Shown in pieces: positions 1 through 5,269 of a DNA stretch of 5,269 nucleotides (its first letter is position 1; each line of letters begins with the position of its first letter). The DNA lies in contig CAMTOL010000164.1 in assembly GCA_947074135.1 (NCBI GenBank), forward strand, positions 1-5,269, in the 5' to 3' direction. The translations under genes were made by a program, and so were the position numbers. The stretch comes from an uncultured Rikenellaceae bacterium. Lineage in GTDB: Bacteria; Bacteroidota; Bacteroidia; Bacteroidales; Rikenellaceae. The notes under the pieces were generated by a model, which did not search any database, had not been told where the DNA came from, and saw only the letters and a program-made list of their open reading frames with translations.

Positions 1-117
1 TTTATTCTTTTCTCGCCACAGCTAGGAGGTCCTAATACTTGGGTTGGCGAGATTGATAACAACGATCTGCCTGTTAAAATGTGGATAGACTGGGTGAGAG
101 TTTATAACGTTTTTTGA
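1..117 (+). CDS. C-terminal end of a probable GH16 family glycoside hydrolase (partial)
   Basis: The window opens inside a reading frame (frame 1) that gives 38 residues and stops at TGA 115-117. The visible tail contains QLGG, then TWVGEI, then LPVKMWIDWVRVY and ends NVF. An LPVxMxIDWVRVY ending after a GG-x-W-x-G stretch is the usual last beta strand of GH16 beta-glucanases and laminarinases of the Bacteroidota, where the final Y lies within a few residues of the end of the catalytic domain. The catalytic ExDxxE motif would lie upstream, outside the window, so substrate and activity cannot be judged. The protein is probably secreted or surface-attached, which is family knowledge and not visible here. 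The next gene starts 46 bases downstream with no hairpin between. Confidence is limited by the short length. Confidence 0.65.
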   Translation, partial: FILFSPQLGGPNTWVGEIDNNDLPVKMWIDWVRVYNVF

Positions 118-121
118 TCTA

Positions 122-153
122 ATTGGTTTTATAATAATAATTCAATGAGTTTG
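122..153 (+). promoter_or_regulatory. Possible Bacteroidota promoter for the M15 dipeptidase gene
   Basis: ATTG at 122-125 and TGAGTTTG at 146-153 are separated by 20 bases. They resemble the Bacteroidota consensus TTTG, 19-21 bases, TAnnTTTG, with one mismatch in each box. The ATG at 164 lies only 10 bases after the -7 box, so a transcript from here would have almost no leader. This is a weak match in AT-rich sequence, and the gene may instead be read from the upstream hydrolase transcript. Confidence 0.3.
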
Positions 154-163
154 TGTATAATAT

Positions 164-820
164 ATGAATATGATAAAGAAAACTAAATTAACGATTTCAA
201 TTCTTTCAATTGTATTGCTTATTCTTTTGACAGTACGTGTCAATGCTCAAAGCAAAGAGGCTTTTGAAAAATTAGGTTTAATTGAAGTTACAGAACTTGA
301 TTCTACTATCGCAATAGATCTCCGATACGCAACTCCAAATAACTTTATGGGTAAGGTGCTCTACGATTCATTGCGTGAGGCCTATTTATTGCCTTTGATT
401 GCTGAACGTTTAGTTGCAGCTCAAAAACTACTGCTTGAACAGGGATACTCGCTTGTTGTACTCGATGCAGCACGTCCAGTTTCGGTACAATGGCAGATGT
501 GGAATAAAGTTAAAGGAACGCCTGAACAGAAATATGTGGCAAACCCATCGAAAGGCGGTATGCATAACTTTGGAGCGGCAGTCGATGTTACAATTGTTGA
601 TTTGAAGACAGGTGTAGAACCCAATATGGGCTCCGCTTTTGACCACTTCGGCGAAGAGGCGTGGACACTGCCACAGCACGAAACACCTGCCAGAAAGATT
701 CTAATTGATGCAATGCAAAGAGTAGGACTTAGACCACTAAAACACGAGTGGTGGCACTATGAGATTAATGAATGGAGCTACTCTTATGTTCAAAATAATT
801 ATAAAATTATTGACCTCTAA
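164..820 (+). CDS. Exported D-Ala-D-Ala dipeptidase, M15 (VanX/DdpX) family
   Basis: Zinc metallopeptidase of the M15D type, 218 residues, which in characterised members hydrolyses the dipeptide D-alanyl-D-alanine. Residues 1-28 look like a signal peptide: K5, K6 and K8, a hydrophobic core at about 9-23, then VNA before QS as a probable signal peptidase I site, so it should act in the periplasm. The catalytic signature is complete. SKGGMHNFGAAVD gives zinc ligands H134 and D141 seven residues apart; HEWWHYE gives the general base E195 and third ligand H198; D101-A-A-R104-P matches the conserved DxxRP motif. VanX has the same H-x6-D and E-x2-H spacing. The start could also be the ATG at 170 (M3), which would keep the signal peptide. 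No vanH, vanA or vanS/R relatives are nearby, so this is more likely cell-wall D-Ala turnover than glycopeptide resistance. Substrate is inferred from the family; other short D-amino-acid peptides are possible. Confidence 0.9.
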   Translation: MNMIKKTKLTISILSIVLLILLTVRVNAQSKEAFEKLGLIEVTELDSTIAIDLRYATPNNFMGKVLYDSLREAYLLPLIAERLVAAQKLLLEQGYSLVVLDAARPVSVQWQMWNKVKGTPEQKYVANPSKGGMHNFGAAVDVTIVDLKTGVEPNMGSAFDHFGEEAWTLPQHETPARKILIDAMQRVGLRPLKHEWWHYEINEWSYSYVQNNYKIIDL

Positions 821-847
821 CTATATTTCTATTAAGCTGTCTAAAAT

Positions 848-882
848 AAAAATCCCAGTAGCTCGAAACTACTGGGATTTTT
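848..882. terminator. Bidirectional intrinsic terminator between convergent genes
   Basis: The arms ATCCCAGTAG (852-861) and CTACTGGGAT (869-878) are perfect inverted copies around a 7-base loop (862-868). AAAA at 848-851 and TTTT at 879-882 extend the pairing to 14 bp. Read rightward, the stem ends in a T run; read leftward, the A tract becomes a T run. It lies 27 bases after the dipeptidase stop and 22 bases beyond the trpS stop, so it can end both convergent transcripts. Confidence 0.9.
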
Positions 883-904
883 ATCTCTATTTGTGTGTTT
901 TGTA

Positions 905-1894
905 CTAGAAACGCTTGATGCCCATAATCTCGCGAACCGCCGAAACTGTCGCCTGAGCACTCTGACGAGCCTTCTGAGCACCGTGTGCCGCAACTTCACT
1001 CAAATATTTCTCATTGCTGCGAACCTCAAAAATTCGCTCACGAATAGGAGCAACTGTCGTTACCATATCCTCGGCTATCTGCTTCTTGAAATCACCATAA
1101 CGAATAGAACAATCGGCATAAGCACCCCTAAACTGAGATAAAATCTCTGGAGTTGATACCAACGACATTATAGTAAATAAATTCTCAATAGCTTCGGGAG
1201 GTGTGCTATTTTTCTCTGTAGGACCACCATCAGTTACAGCCTTCATCACTTTTTTGCGAATATCAGCGTCCGAATCAACCAAATATACACCATTGCCTGT
1301 ACTCTTGCCCATTTTGCCGCTTCCGTCCAAACCCGGTACCTTCACCAACTCGCTACCAAAATTATAGGCCACAGGTTCTGGAAAAAACTCAACACCATAC
1401 TTCGAATTAAATCGACGAGCATATTGACGAGTCATCTCTAAATGCTGCTCCTGATCCTTGCCTACTGGCACTTGTGTTGCACGATGTATCAAAATATCGG
1501 CAGCCATCAATACAGGGTAGGTTAAGAGCCCTGCATTGACATTCTCGGAGTGTTGGCGAACTTTATCCTTGAACGAACTAGTACGCTCCAACTCACCGAT
1601 ATAAGCGTGCATATTGAGTAGTAGATAGAGCTCCGCAACTTCTGGCATATCGCTCTGAATGAAAATTGTTGATTTCTCGGGGCTAAGTCCAGCGCCAAGA
1701 TATTCGCTTAACACATTGCGCACATTACCGTTTAACTGTGTTGGATCAGGGTGTGTGGTAAGTGAGTGATAATCAGCAATGAAAAACAGACAATCGGCAT
1801 CGTCTTGCATCTTTATAAAATTCTTCAATGCACCAAAATAATTTCCAAGGTGCAGGTTTCCTGTGGAGCGAATGCCACTTACAACTTTTTCCAT
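905..1894 (-). CDS. trpS: Tryptophanyl-tRNA synthetase
   Basis: Cytoplasmic class Ic aminoacyl-tRNA synthetase that activates tryptophan with ATP and charges tRNA-Trp. At 329 residues it has the normal bacterial length of about 330. The N-terminus has the compact TrpS form: SGIRSTGNLHLGN at 6-18, with HLGN as the HIGH-type ATP motif. AADILIH (131-137) and VGKDQEQH (144-151) form the conserved amino-acid pocket region, and KMGKS at 194-198 in a GLDGSGKMGKS context is the KMSKS loop, with G for the usual first S as in many TrpS. The ATG at 1894 is preferred because the protein then starts exactly at the family's N-terminus. It is the only leftward gene of the central region, read from the divergent promoter area and ending at the hairpin at 848-882. 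The leader shows no T-box-like structure and no Trp-rich leader peptide. Identification is secure. Confidence 0.98.
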   Translation of the reverse strand: MEKVVSGIRSTGNLHLGNYFGALKNFIKMQDDADCLFFIADYHSLTTHPDPTQLNGNVRNVLSEYLGAGLSPEKSTIFIQSDMPEVAELYLLLNMHAYIGELERTSSFKDKVRQHSENVNAGLLTYPVLMAADILIHRATQVPVGKDQEQHLEMTRQYARRFNSKYGVEFFPEPVAYNFGSELVKVPGLDGSGKMGKSTGNGVYLVDSDADIRKKVMKAVTDGGPTEKNSTPPEAIENLFTIMSLVSTPEILSQFRGAYADCSIRYGDFKKQIAEDMVTTVAPIRERIFEVRSNEKYLSEVAAHGAQKARQSAQATVSAVREIMGIKRF

Positions 1895-1963
1895 AAATGT
1901 ATATTATAATAAAATTTCTTGCTCGATGTGAAAAAATAGTGATATAACTACCTAATAATCGCA

Positions 1964-1971
1964 CAAAAATA
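1964..1971 (-). promoter_or_regulatory. trpS: Putative -7 promoter box for trpS
   Basis: On the minus strand these bases read TATTTTTG, a full match to TAnnTTTG. A 3-of-4 match to the -33 box (TTTC on the minus strand, 1995-1992) lies 20 bases upstream, inside the first codons of the divergent permease gene. The start point would be roughly 5-8 bases downstream, giving trpS a leader of about 60 bases. The motif match is direct; its use is inferred. Confidence 0.5.
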
Positions 1972-1972
1972 G

Positions 1973-1980
1973 TAAATTTG
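1973..1980 (+). promoter_or_regulatory. Putative -7 promoter box for the ABC permease operon
   Basis: TAAATTTG matches TAnnTTTG exactly and ends 9 bases before the permease ATG at 1990. The start point would lie only a few bases before the ATG, so the mRNA would be nearly leaderless. No recognisable TTTG -33 box is found 19-21 bases upstream, so the promoter may be weak or need an activator. It is separated by one base from the opposite-facing trpS box. Confidence 0.5.
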
Positions 1981-1989
1981 TCGGTAATT

Positions 1990-3243
1990 ATGAAAACGAT
2001 TCGTCAAATATATGAAGCACTTCGTATGGCAACCCAAAGTGTTGTTATCAATAAGGTGCGCACACTGCTCTCTCTGCTAGGTATTACGATTGGAATTTTC
2101 TCGATTATCTCTATTTTTACTGTTCTCGATGCTGTCGAACAGAAAATTCGCGACAATGTAGATAAAATTGGTTCAAACGTAATGTATGTAGGAAAATGGC
2201 CTTGGACACCCGAAGAGGGACAAACCGAATATGAGTGGTGGAAATTTGTCAACAGACCTTCGGTTTCGACCAAAGAGTTTCAAGAGGCTTCGGAACTTAT
2301 TAAAACTGCTGAATCAACTGCTCTCGCTGTCTCTATCTACAATATCACCATCAAATCGGGCAACCGCTCCCGAAAAGAGGTAGAACTCATAGCTGCAACA
2401 TATGACTATCCTGAAATGCGACCAACAGAAATTCGAGATGGTGGTCGGTACTTTACTCCAATGGAGAGTAATAGTGGTGCGCAAGTGGCAATTATTGGTA
2501 CAAAACTGGCTGAAGACCTCTTCGATGATGTAGATTATGCAATTGGTAAAACAATAAAAACCAATAATATTAGTGTTACCGTTATTGGGGTGTTCGAAAC
2601 AGAAGGAACAAATATGTTTGGCACTAGCTACGATGAACAGGTGTTGATACCATACACTCTGGCTCGAAGTTTTGTTAACCTGTCGTGGTATGATAAAGAC
2701 TTTATTATTAAAGGTAAAGAGGGTGTAGCTACAGCCGATCTAATTGACGATATACGCTCGGTTATGCGCCGTTTGCGCCGACTGCCGCCAAGTGCTGAAG
2801 ATAATTTTGCAGTTAACGAATCGAGTGGTATATTGAAACAAGTCGAAAGCATATTTTCGATGATTAACCTCGTTTGGGGATTTATTGGCGGACTCTCTAT
2901 TTTGGTTGGTGGGTTTGGTATTGCCAATATTATGTTTGTTTCGGTTCGTGAACGCACTGCCCTTATTGGTATTCAAAAGGCACTAGGGGCTAAGTCCTAC
3001 ACAATTCTTCTGCAATTTACCTTCGAGGCTGTGCTGCTGTCAATTGCTGGAGGAGCAATTGGGCTGTTTTTGATATGGATAGGAACACTTGTTGCGACTT
3101 ATGGTTTTGACTTCGAGATTGGGTTGACACTCAAAAATATTGTAATTGGACTTGGAATTTCCTCAGCAATTGGTGCTGTTGCAGGTATTTTTCCAGCCTA
3201 CTCAGCTGCTAAAATGGACCCGGTCAGGGCTATGTCAAAATAG
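1990..3243 (+). CDS. MacB/FtsX-type ABC transporter permease
   Basis: Inner-membrane subunit of a MacB-class ABC system, 417 residues from the ATG at 1990. An in-frame TTG at 1978 would add four residues but lies inside the -7 box, so ATG is preferred. The topology is the MacB pattern: a short cytoplasmic N-terminus with NKVRTLLSLLGITIG, TM1 at about 27-48, a MacB-like periplasmic core at about 50-285, then the FtsX domain with TM2 at about 292-317, TM3 at about 341-368 and TM4 at about 384-405. Family marks include NIMFVSVRERT (313-323), IGIQKALGAK (326-335, the coupling helix facing the ATPase) and FPAYSAAKMDPVRAM near the C-terminus. The position often E in the REIGI-type motif is L325 here. 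MacB-class transporters couple cytoplasmic ATP hydrolysis to work in the periplasm, such as efflux or lipoprotein release, and usually work as dimers. Its ATPase is encoded separately 105 bases downstream. No adaptor or outer-membrane channel is present, so the substrate is unknown. Confidence 0.92.
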   Translation: MKTIRQIYEALRMATQSVVINKVRTLLSLLGITIGIFSIISIFTVLDAVEQKIRDNVDKIGSNVMYVGKWPWTPEEGQTEYEWWKFVNRPSVSTKEFQEASELIKTAESTALAVSIYNITIKSGNRSRKEVELIAATYDYPEMRPTEIRDGGRYFTPMESNSGAQVAIIGTKLAEDLFDDVDYAIGKTIKTNNISVTVIGVFETEGTNMFGTSYDEQVLIPYTLARSFVNLSWYDKDFIIKGKEGVATADLIDDIRSVMRRLRRLPPSAEDNFAVNESSGILKQVESIFSMINLVWGFIGGLSILVGGFGIANIMFVSVRERTALIGIQKALGAKSYTILLQFTFEAVLLSIAGGAIGLFLIWIGTLVATYGFDFEIGLTLKNIVIGLGISSAIGAVAGIFPAYSAAKMDPVRAMSK

Positions 3244-3302
3244 TGTTTAGCACGTTGATAAAAAAGAAGAAAAATAGAATAATAGATAATATAAAAAAAA
3301 CG

Positions 3303-3342
3303 GATCACTTGATCGTTTGATCACTTGATCGCCGAATCACCT
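3303..3342. repeat. Five degenerate 8-base tandem units in the permease-ATPase spacer
   Basis: The 40 bases split cleanly into five octamers. Units 1 and 3 (3303-3310, 3319-3326) are identical, GATCACTT; unit 2 is GATCGTTT; unit 4 is GATCGCCG; unit 5 (3335-3342) is AATCACCT. Seen at double length this is a perfect 13-base direct repeat, GATCACTTGATCG, at 3303-3315 and 3319-3331. Four GATC sites occur within 28 bases. The array ends 6 bases before the ATPase ATG, so it lies in the leader region or inter-cistronic mRNA. The upstream part of the spacer (3244-3300) is A-rich with no other clear signal. Function is unknown. Confidence 0.75.
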
Positions 3343-3348
3343 ATAAAA

Positions 3349-4047
3349 ATGGAATTGATAAAGATTGAAGATATGAGGCGTCGCTATGTGATTGGTACTA
3401 ACGTAGTTAACGCCCTTGACGGAGTTTCGCTTACAATCAACAAAGGCGAATATATTGCCATTATGGGACCATCGGGGTCGGGTAAAAGTACGTTGATGAA
3501 CATTCTAGGCTGCTTGGATACTCCTACTTCGGGTACTTATGTTCTCAATGGTGTGGATGTGAGTGAAATGGGTGATGACGAGCTATCTGATGTTCGTAAT
3601 CGCGAAATAGGCTTTGTTTTTCAAACATTTAATCTGATGCCTCGATATAGTGCCGTTGAAAATGTTGCCCTGCCTCTGATTTATAATGGTGTGGGACTCC
3701 GTAACCGTACTCATAGAGCTGAAACTGCTCTCGAAAATGTTGGATTGGGCGATAGAATGGAGCATAAACCAAACGAGTTGAGCGGCGGTCAACGCCAACG
3801 TGTGGCGGTGGCGAGAGCTTTGATAAACGACCCATCGATTATTCTAGCCGATGAACCTACTGGTAACCTAGATACTAAAACCTCGATTGATATTATGTCG
3901 CTTTTCGAACAGATTTATAAAAGTGGAAATACAATAATTGTAGTTACTCATGAAGAGGATATTGCTCGTCACGCTAGGCGTATTGTGCGATTAAGAGATG
4001 GTAAAATTGAGAGCGATATGGATAATCCAAATCCTACTATGGCGTAA
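3349..4047 (+). CDS. MacB/LolD-type ABC transporter ATP-binding protein
   Basis: Cytoplasmic ATPase of 232 residues from the ATG at 3349, expected to power the permease encoded just upstream. A TTG at 3325 would add eight residues encoded by the repeat array, so ATG is preferred. [13 protein letters not shown] is a typical start for the family. All nucleotide-binding motifs are intact: Walker [10 protein letters not shown] (40-48), Q-loop Q92 in FQTFNL, signature [10 protein letters not shown] (144-153), Walker B IILADEP with D168 and E169, D-loop NLD (173-175) and H-loop H201 in [22 protein letters not shown] after the Q-loop is characteristic of the MacB/LolD/FtsE subgroup that pairs with FtsX-domain permeases. 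The length is that of a stand-alone ATPase, unlike E. coli MacB where ATPase and permease are fused. There is no visible promoter in the 105-base spacer, so it is probably co-transcribed with the permease. Confidence 0.96.
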   Translation: MELIKIEDMRRRYVIGTNVVNALDGVSLTINKGEYIAIMGPSGSGKSTLMNILGCLDTPTSGTYVLNGVDVSEMGDDELSDVRNREIGFVFQTFNLMPRYSAVENVALPLIYNGVGLRNRTHRAETALENVGLGDRMEHKPNELSGGQRQRVAVARALINDPSIILADEPTGNLDTKTSIDIMSLFEQIYKSGNTIIVVTHEEDIARHARRIVRLRDGKIESDMDNPNPTMA

Positions 4048-4049
4048 CT

Positions 4050-4093
4050 AATTCGCAATTCGTAATTGTTGGTTACTATCGTGATTCGTGATT
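4050..4093. repeat. Degenerate 7-base repeats in the ATPase-adenosyltransferase spacer
   Basis: AATTCGC (4050-4056), AATTCGT (4057-4063) and AATTG (4064-4068) follow each other with a 7-base period, and CGTGATT occurs twice in tandem at 4080-4086 and 4087-4093. In register, both blocks are variants of one unit, (A/G)ATTCGT, separated by 11 unrelated bases. The centre of the first block also forms a small inverted repeat, CAATT, 3-base loop, AATTG (4056-4068). It fills most of the 65-base spacer between two probably co-transcribed genes. There is no T tract to make it a terminator. Function is unknown. Confidence 0.6.
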
Positions 4094-4112
4094 AGAATAA
4101 ACTGAAGATTTT

Positions 4113-4667
4113 ATGAAAATATATACACGTAAAGGCGACGACGGCACTACTTCGCTTGTAGGTGGTACTCGCATAAGTAAAGCAGGTCTGAGAATTGAGG
4201 CTTACGGAACTCTCGATGAACTCACAGCCTCAATTGGCTACCTCGCAAGCGATGGATTCGAATTTCCTTCTAACTATAAAGAACAATTAACCTATGTTGT
4301 TAGTAGAGTTATGGATTGTGCAGCAATTGTGGCTAGCGAAGATGAAACGATTGCAAAACTACCTCAAATCAAAGAGAACCATATAAGTGAACTCGAAAAG
4401 TGGTGTGATGAACTACTCGAAGGACTACCAACGCTGCGACACTTTACACTCCCTATTGGCAGTGCAGCGATGAGCTACTGTCACGTCTGCCGTACTGTTG
4501 CTCGTCGAGCTGAAAGAACAATGGTGCGTGCTTCGCAAGAGGGAGAATATATCCCCAAGAGTGTTATAAGTTACATTAATCGTCTCTCTGATTACCTTTA
4601 TGCTCTATCTCGAAGACTATCATTTTTAGATGGTAAAGATGATAGGGTGTGGGTAGCTGGACGATAG
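4113..4667 (+). CDS. Cob(I)alamin adenosyltransferase, PduO type
   Basis: Cytoplasmic enzyme of 184 residues that transfers the 5'-deoxyadenosyl group of ATP to cob(I)alamin, forming adenosylcobalamin, the cofactor of enzymes such as methylmalonyl-CoA mutase. The ATP-binding N-terminus TRKGDDGTTSLVGG (5-18) and EAYGTLDEL (29-37) are hallmark sequences. The C-terminal half has CRTVARRAER (126-135), with R127, R131, R132 and E134 in the spacing of active-site residues of human MMAB, and YINRLSDYLYALSRR (154-168), the other conserved block. Length is normal for the stand-alone PduO domain; there is no fused second domain. It starts 65 bases after the ATPase gene with no promoter-like box between, so it is probably the last gene of that transcript. 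No cobalamin synthesis, transport or B12-dependent enzyme genes are in view. It is clearly PduO/MMAB-like and not CobA/BtuR-like. Confidence 0.96.
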   Translation: MKIYTRKGDDGTTSLVGGTRISKAGLRIEAYGTLDELTASIGYLASDGFEFPSNYKEQLTYVVSRVMDCAAIVASEDETIAKLPQIKENHISELEKWCDELLEGLPTLRHFTLPIGSAAMSYCHVCRTVARRAERTMVRASQEGEYIPKSVISYINRLSDYLYALSRRLSFLDGKDDRVWVAGR

Positions 4668-4740
4668 TGGCAATGATTGTGCGATAGTATGATATGGGAG
4701 TAACCAATTATATGAAAACTTCAAATTATTAGTATTGTAA

Positions 4741-4771
4741 TTTGGATAATAAACAAAAAAGTATATTTTTG
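4741..4771 (+). promoter_or_regulatory. Full-consensus Bacteroidota promoter for the DUF2795 gene
   Basis: TTTG at 4741-4744, a 19-base spacer and TATTTTTG at 4764-4771 match the TTTG, 19-21 bases, TAnnTTTG consensus at every defined position. Transcription should begin near 4776-4779, giving a leader of about 40 very AT-rich bases before the ATG at 4816, without a Shine-Dalgarno sequence. The best promoter in the window therefore serves the smallest gene and separates it from the upstream operon. Confidence 0.75.
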
Positions 4772-4815
4772 CAAAGGCTTAAATAGTATTAATAATTATA
4801 AAACATTAATATACA

Positions 4816-5037
4816 ATGTATTGGACTTTGGAATTGGCGTCAAAACTTGAAGATGCACCGTGGCCTGCAACAAAAGAAGAACTAATTGATTATGCTGTTC
4901 GTTCGGGAGCTCCATTGGAGGTTGTTGAAAATTTACAAGCAATTGAAGATGAGGGAGATGTGTATGAAAGTATAGAGGATATATGGCCAGACTACCCGCA
5001 GAAAGATGACTTCTTTTTCAACGAAGATGAGTACTAG
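4816..5037 (+). CDS. Small acidic DUF2795 domain protein
   Basis: 73-residue protein of unknown function, without a signal peptide or membrane segment and probably cytoplasmic. It begins MYWTLELASKLEDAPWPATKEEL, split here as an N-terminal WTLELA helix followed by APWPATKEELIDYA (14-27), GAPLEVVENLQ (31-41), VYESIEDIW (49-57) and a tail DDFFFNEDEY (64-73). The PATKEELIDYA...GAP.EVVENLQ pattern and the size agree with DUF2795 proteins as I remember them from Bacteroidota genomes, where the whole protein is strongly conserved. It has 21 acidic residues against 4 basic ones, so it is strongly negative, with an aromatic and acidic end. The ATG at 4816 fits the family N-terminus and follows a full-consensus promoter. 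No enzyme motif is visible; binding to a basic partner is conceivable but only a guess. Confidence 0.9.
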   Translation: MYWTLELASKLEDAPWPATKEELIDYAVRSGAPLEVVENLQAIEDEGDVYESIEDIWPDYPQKDDFFFNEDEY

Positions 5038-5046
5038 CGCCTAGTA
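5032..5046. repeat. Perfect inverted repeat across the DUF2795 stop codon
   Basis: TACTAG (5032-5037), loop CGC, CTAGTA (5041-5046). The left arm contains the TAG stop codon. No T run follows on either strand, so it is not a standard intrinsic terminator. It might protect the 3' end or be chance, since a 6-bp stem is short. Confidence 0.35.
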
Positions 5047-5112
5047 GAATAAAAAGAATAGAGCAGAAAATACACATCAACTTTGTGCAATTTTTTATAT
5101 CTGTGCTCAGAT

Positions 5113-5268
5113 TCATATTGCAAAAAGGAAAAGAGATATCACAATAGTTTTCTTATCTATTGAATTTATTGCTGTCTGCACAACTTCTGGTGGCACGAGG
5201 GTATCTTGGCTTAGAGTACAAACAGTATTAATAAGAGTTCGATTATTGCCACAAAGAGAGAACAAGAG
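5113..5268 (-). CDS. Possible C-terminal end of an unrecognised leftward gene (partial)
   Basis: On the minus strand a frame is open from the window edge for 51 codons to TGA at 5115-5113. The product reads as ordinary protein, with CGNNRTLINTVCTLSQD, then LVPPEVVQTAINSID and a hydrophobic end IVISLFLFAI. I recognise no family. A rightward frame is also open across about the last 130 bases to the edge, so openness alone proves little in so short a stretch. The rest of the 232-base tail after the DUF2795 gene shows no RNA gene, promoter or convincing terminator. Treat this as a candidate only. Confidence 0.25.
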   Translation of the reverse strand, partial: LLFSLCGNNRTLINTVCTLSQDTLVPPEVVQTAINSIDKKTIVISLFLFAI

Positions 5269-5269
5269 A

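Noticed and set aside
905..1141. Rightward frame opposite the end of trpS (893-1141)
   Set aside because: It lies antisense to a well-conserved synthetase and has no family resemblance; it is a shadow frame.
1895..1963. Tryptophan-responsive leader (T-box or Trp-rich leader peptide) upstream of trpS
   Set aside because: The leader is only about 60 AT-rich bases, with no Trp codon run, no T-box sequence and no terminator hairpin.
1978..1989. TTG start giving four extra residues on the permease
   Set aside because: The TTG is part of the predicted -7 box, and the ATG at 1990 gives a normal family N-terminus.
3303..3342. CRISPR array
   Set aside because: The units are only 8 bases with no spacers between them, and no cas genes are present.
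3325..3348. TTG start giving eight extra residues on the ABC ATPase
   Set aside because: The extension would be encoded by the octamer array, and family members begin at about MELIKIED, matching the ATG at 3349.
4663..4688. Repeat of GATAGT at 4663 and 4683 after the adenosyltransferase gene
   Set aside because: Only two 6-base copies 20 bases apart, one within the stop region of the gene; expected by chance in such AT-rich sequence.
4712..4732. Mini-ORF starting ATGAAAACTTC between the adenosyltransferase and DUF2795 genes
   Set aside because: It codes for only six residues and lies before the predicted promoter's start point.
5072..5098. Terminator after the DUF2795 gene (CACA/TGTG hairpin followed by a T run)
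   Set aside because: The stem has only 4 bp around a 7-base loop; the T run alone is not enough to call it.

Overview
The window is AT-rich bacterial chromosome, most likely from the Bacteroidales (phylum Bacteroidota). Three things point there. The intergenic regions carry TAnnTTTG-type -7 boxes, in one case with a TTTG -33 box 19 bases upstream. No start codon has a clear Shine-Dalgarno sequence. The gene families (a TrpS beginning MEKVVSGIRSTGN, a MacB-like permease and ATPase pair, and an acidic DUF2795 protein) are typical of that group. Genus cannot be read from this sequence.

Layout from left to right: (1) the last 38 codons of a probable GH16 glycoside hydrolase (+, cut by the window edge); (2) an exported VanX/DdpX-type M15 zinc D-Ala-D-Ala dipeptidase (+, 164-820); (3) a strong hairpin with A and T tracts (848-882) that can terminate transcription from both sides; (4) trpS, tryptophanyl-tRNA synthetase (-, 905-1894); (5) an 85-95 base divergent promoter region; (6) a rightward cluster of a MacB/FtsX-type ABC permease (1990-3243), its ABC ATPase (3349-4047) and a PduO-type cobalamin adenosyltransferase (4113-4667); (7) a separately promoted, very acidic 73-residue DUF2795 protein (4816-5037); (8) a 232-base tail with no secure gene, where a leftward reading frame stays open to the window edge.

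How the genes may work together: permease and ATPase should form one inner-membrane transporter of the MacB class. The adenosyltransferase follows after 65 bases with no visible promoter or terminator, so it is probably co-transcribed, but nothing here shows a functional link. The hydrolase and dipeptidase are both probably envelope or secreted enzymes but act on different polymers. trpS is a housekeeping gene between the two rightward blocks.

I found no phage, transposon, CRISPR array, RNA gene or defence system, and nothing that amounts to a new system. The least ordinary signals are two short degenerate tandem arrays, one of 8-base units and one of 7-base units, in the two spacers either side of the ABC ATPase gene, and two opposite-facing -7 boxes separated by one base between trpS and the permease. 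No stretch longer than about 300 bases lacks a gene.
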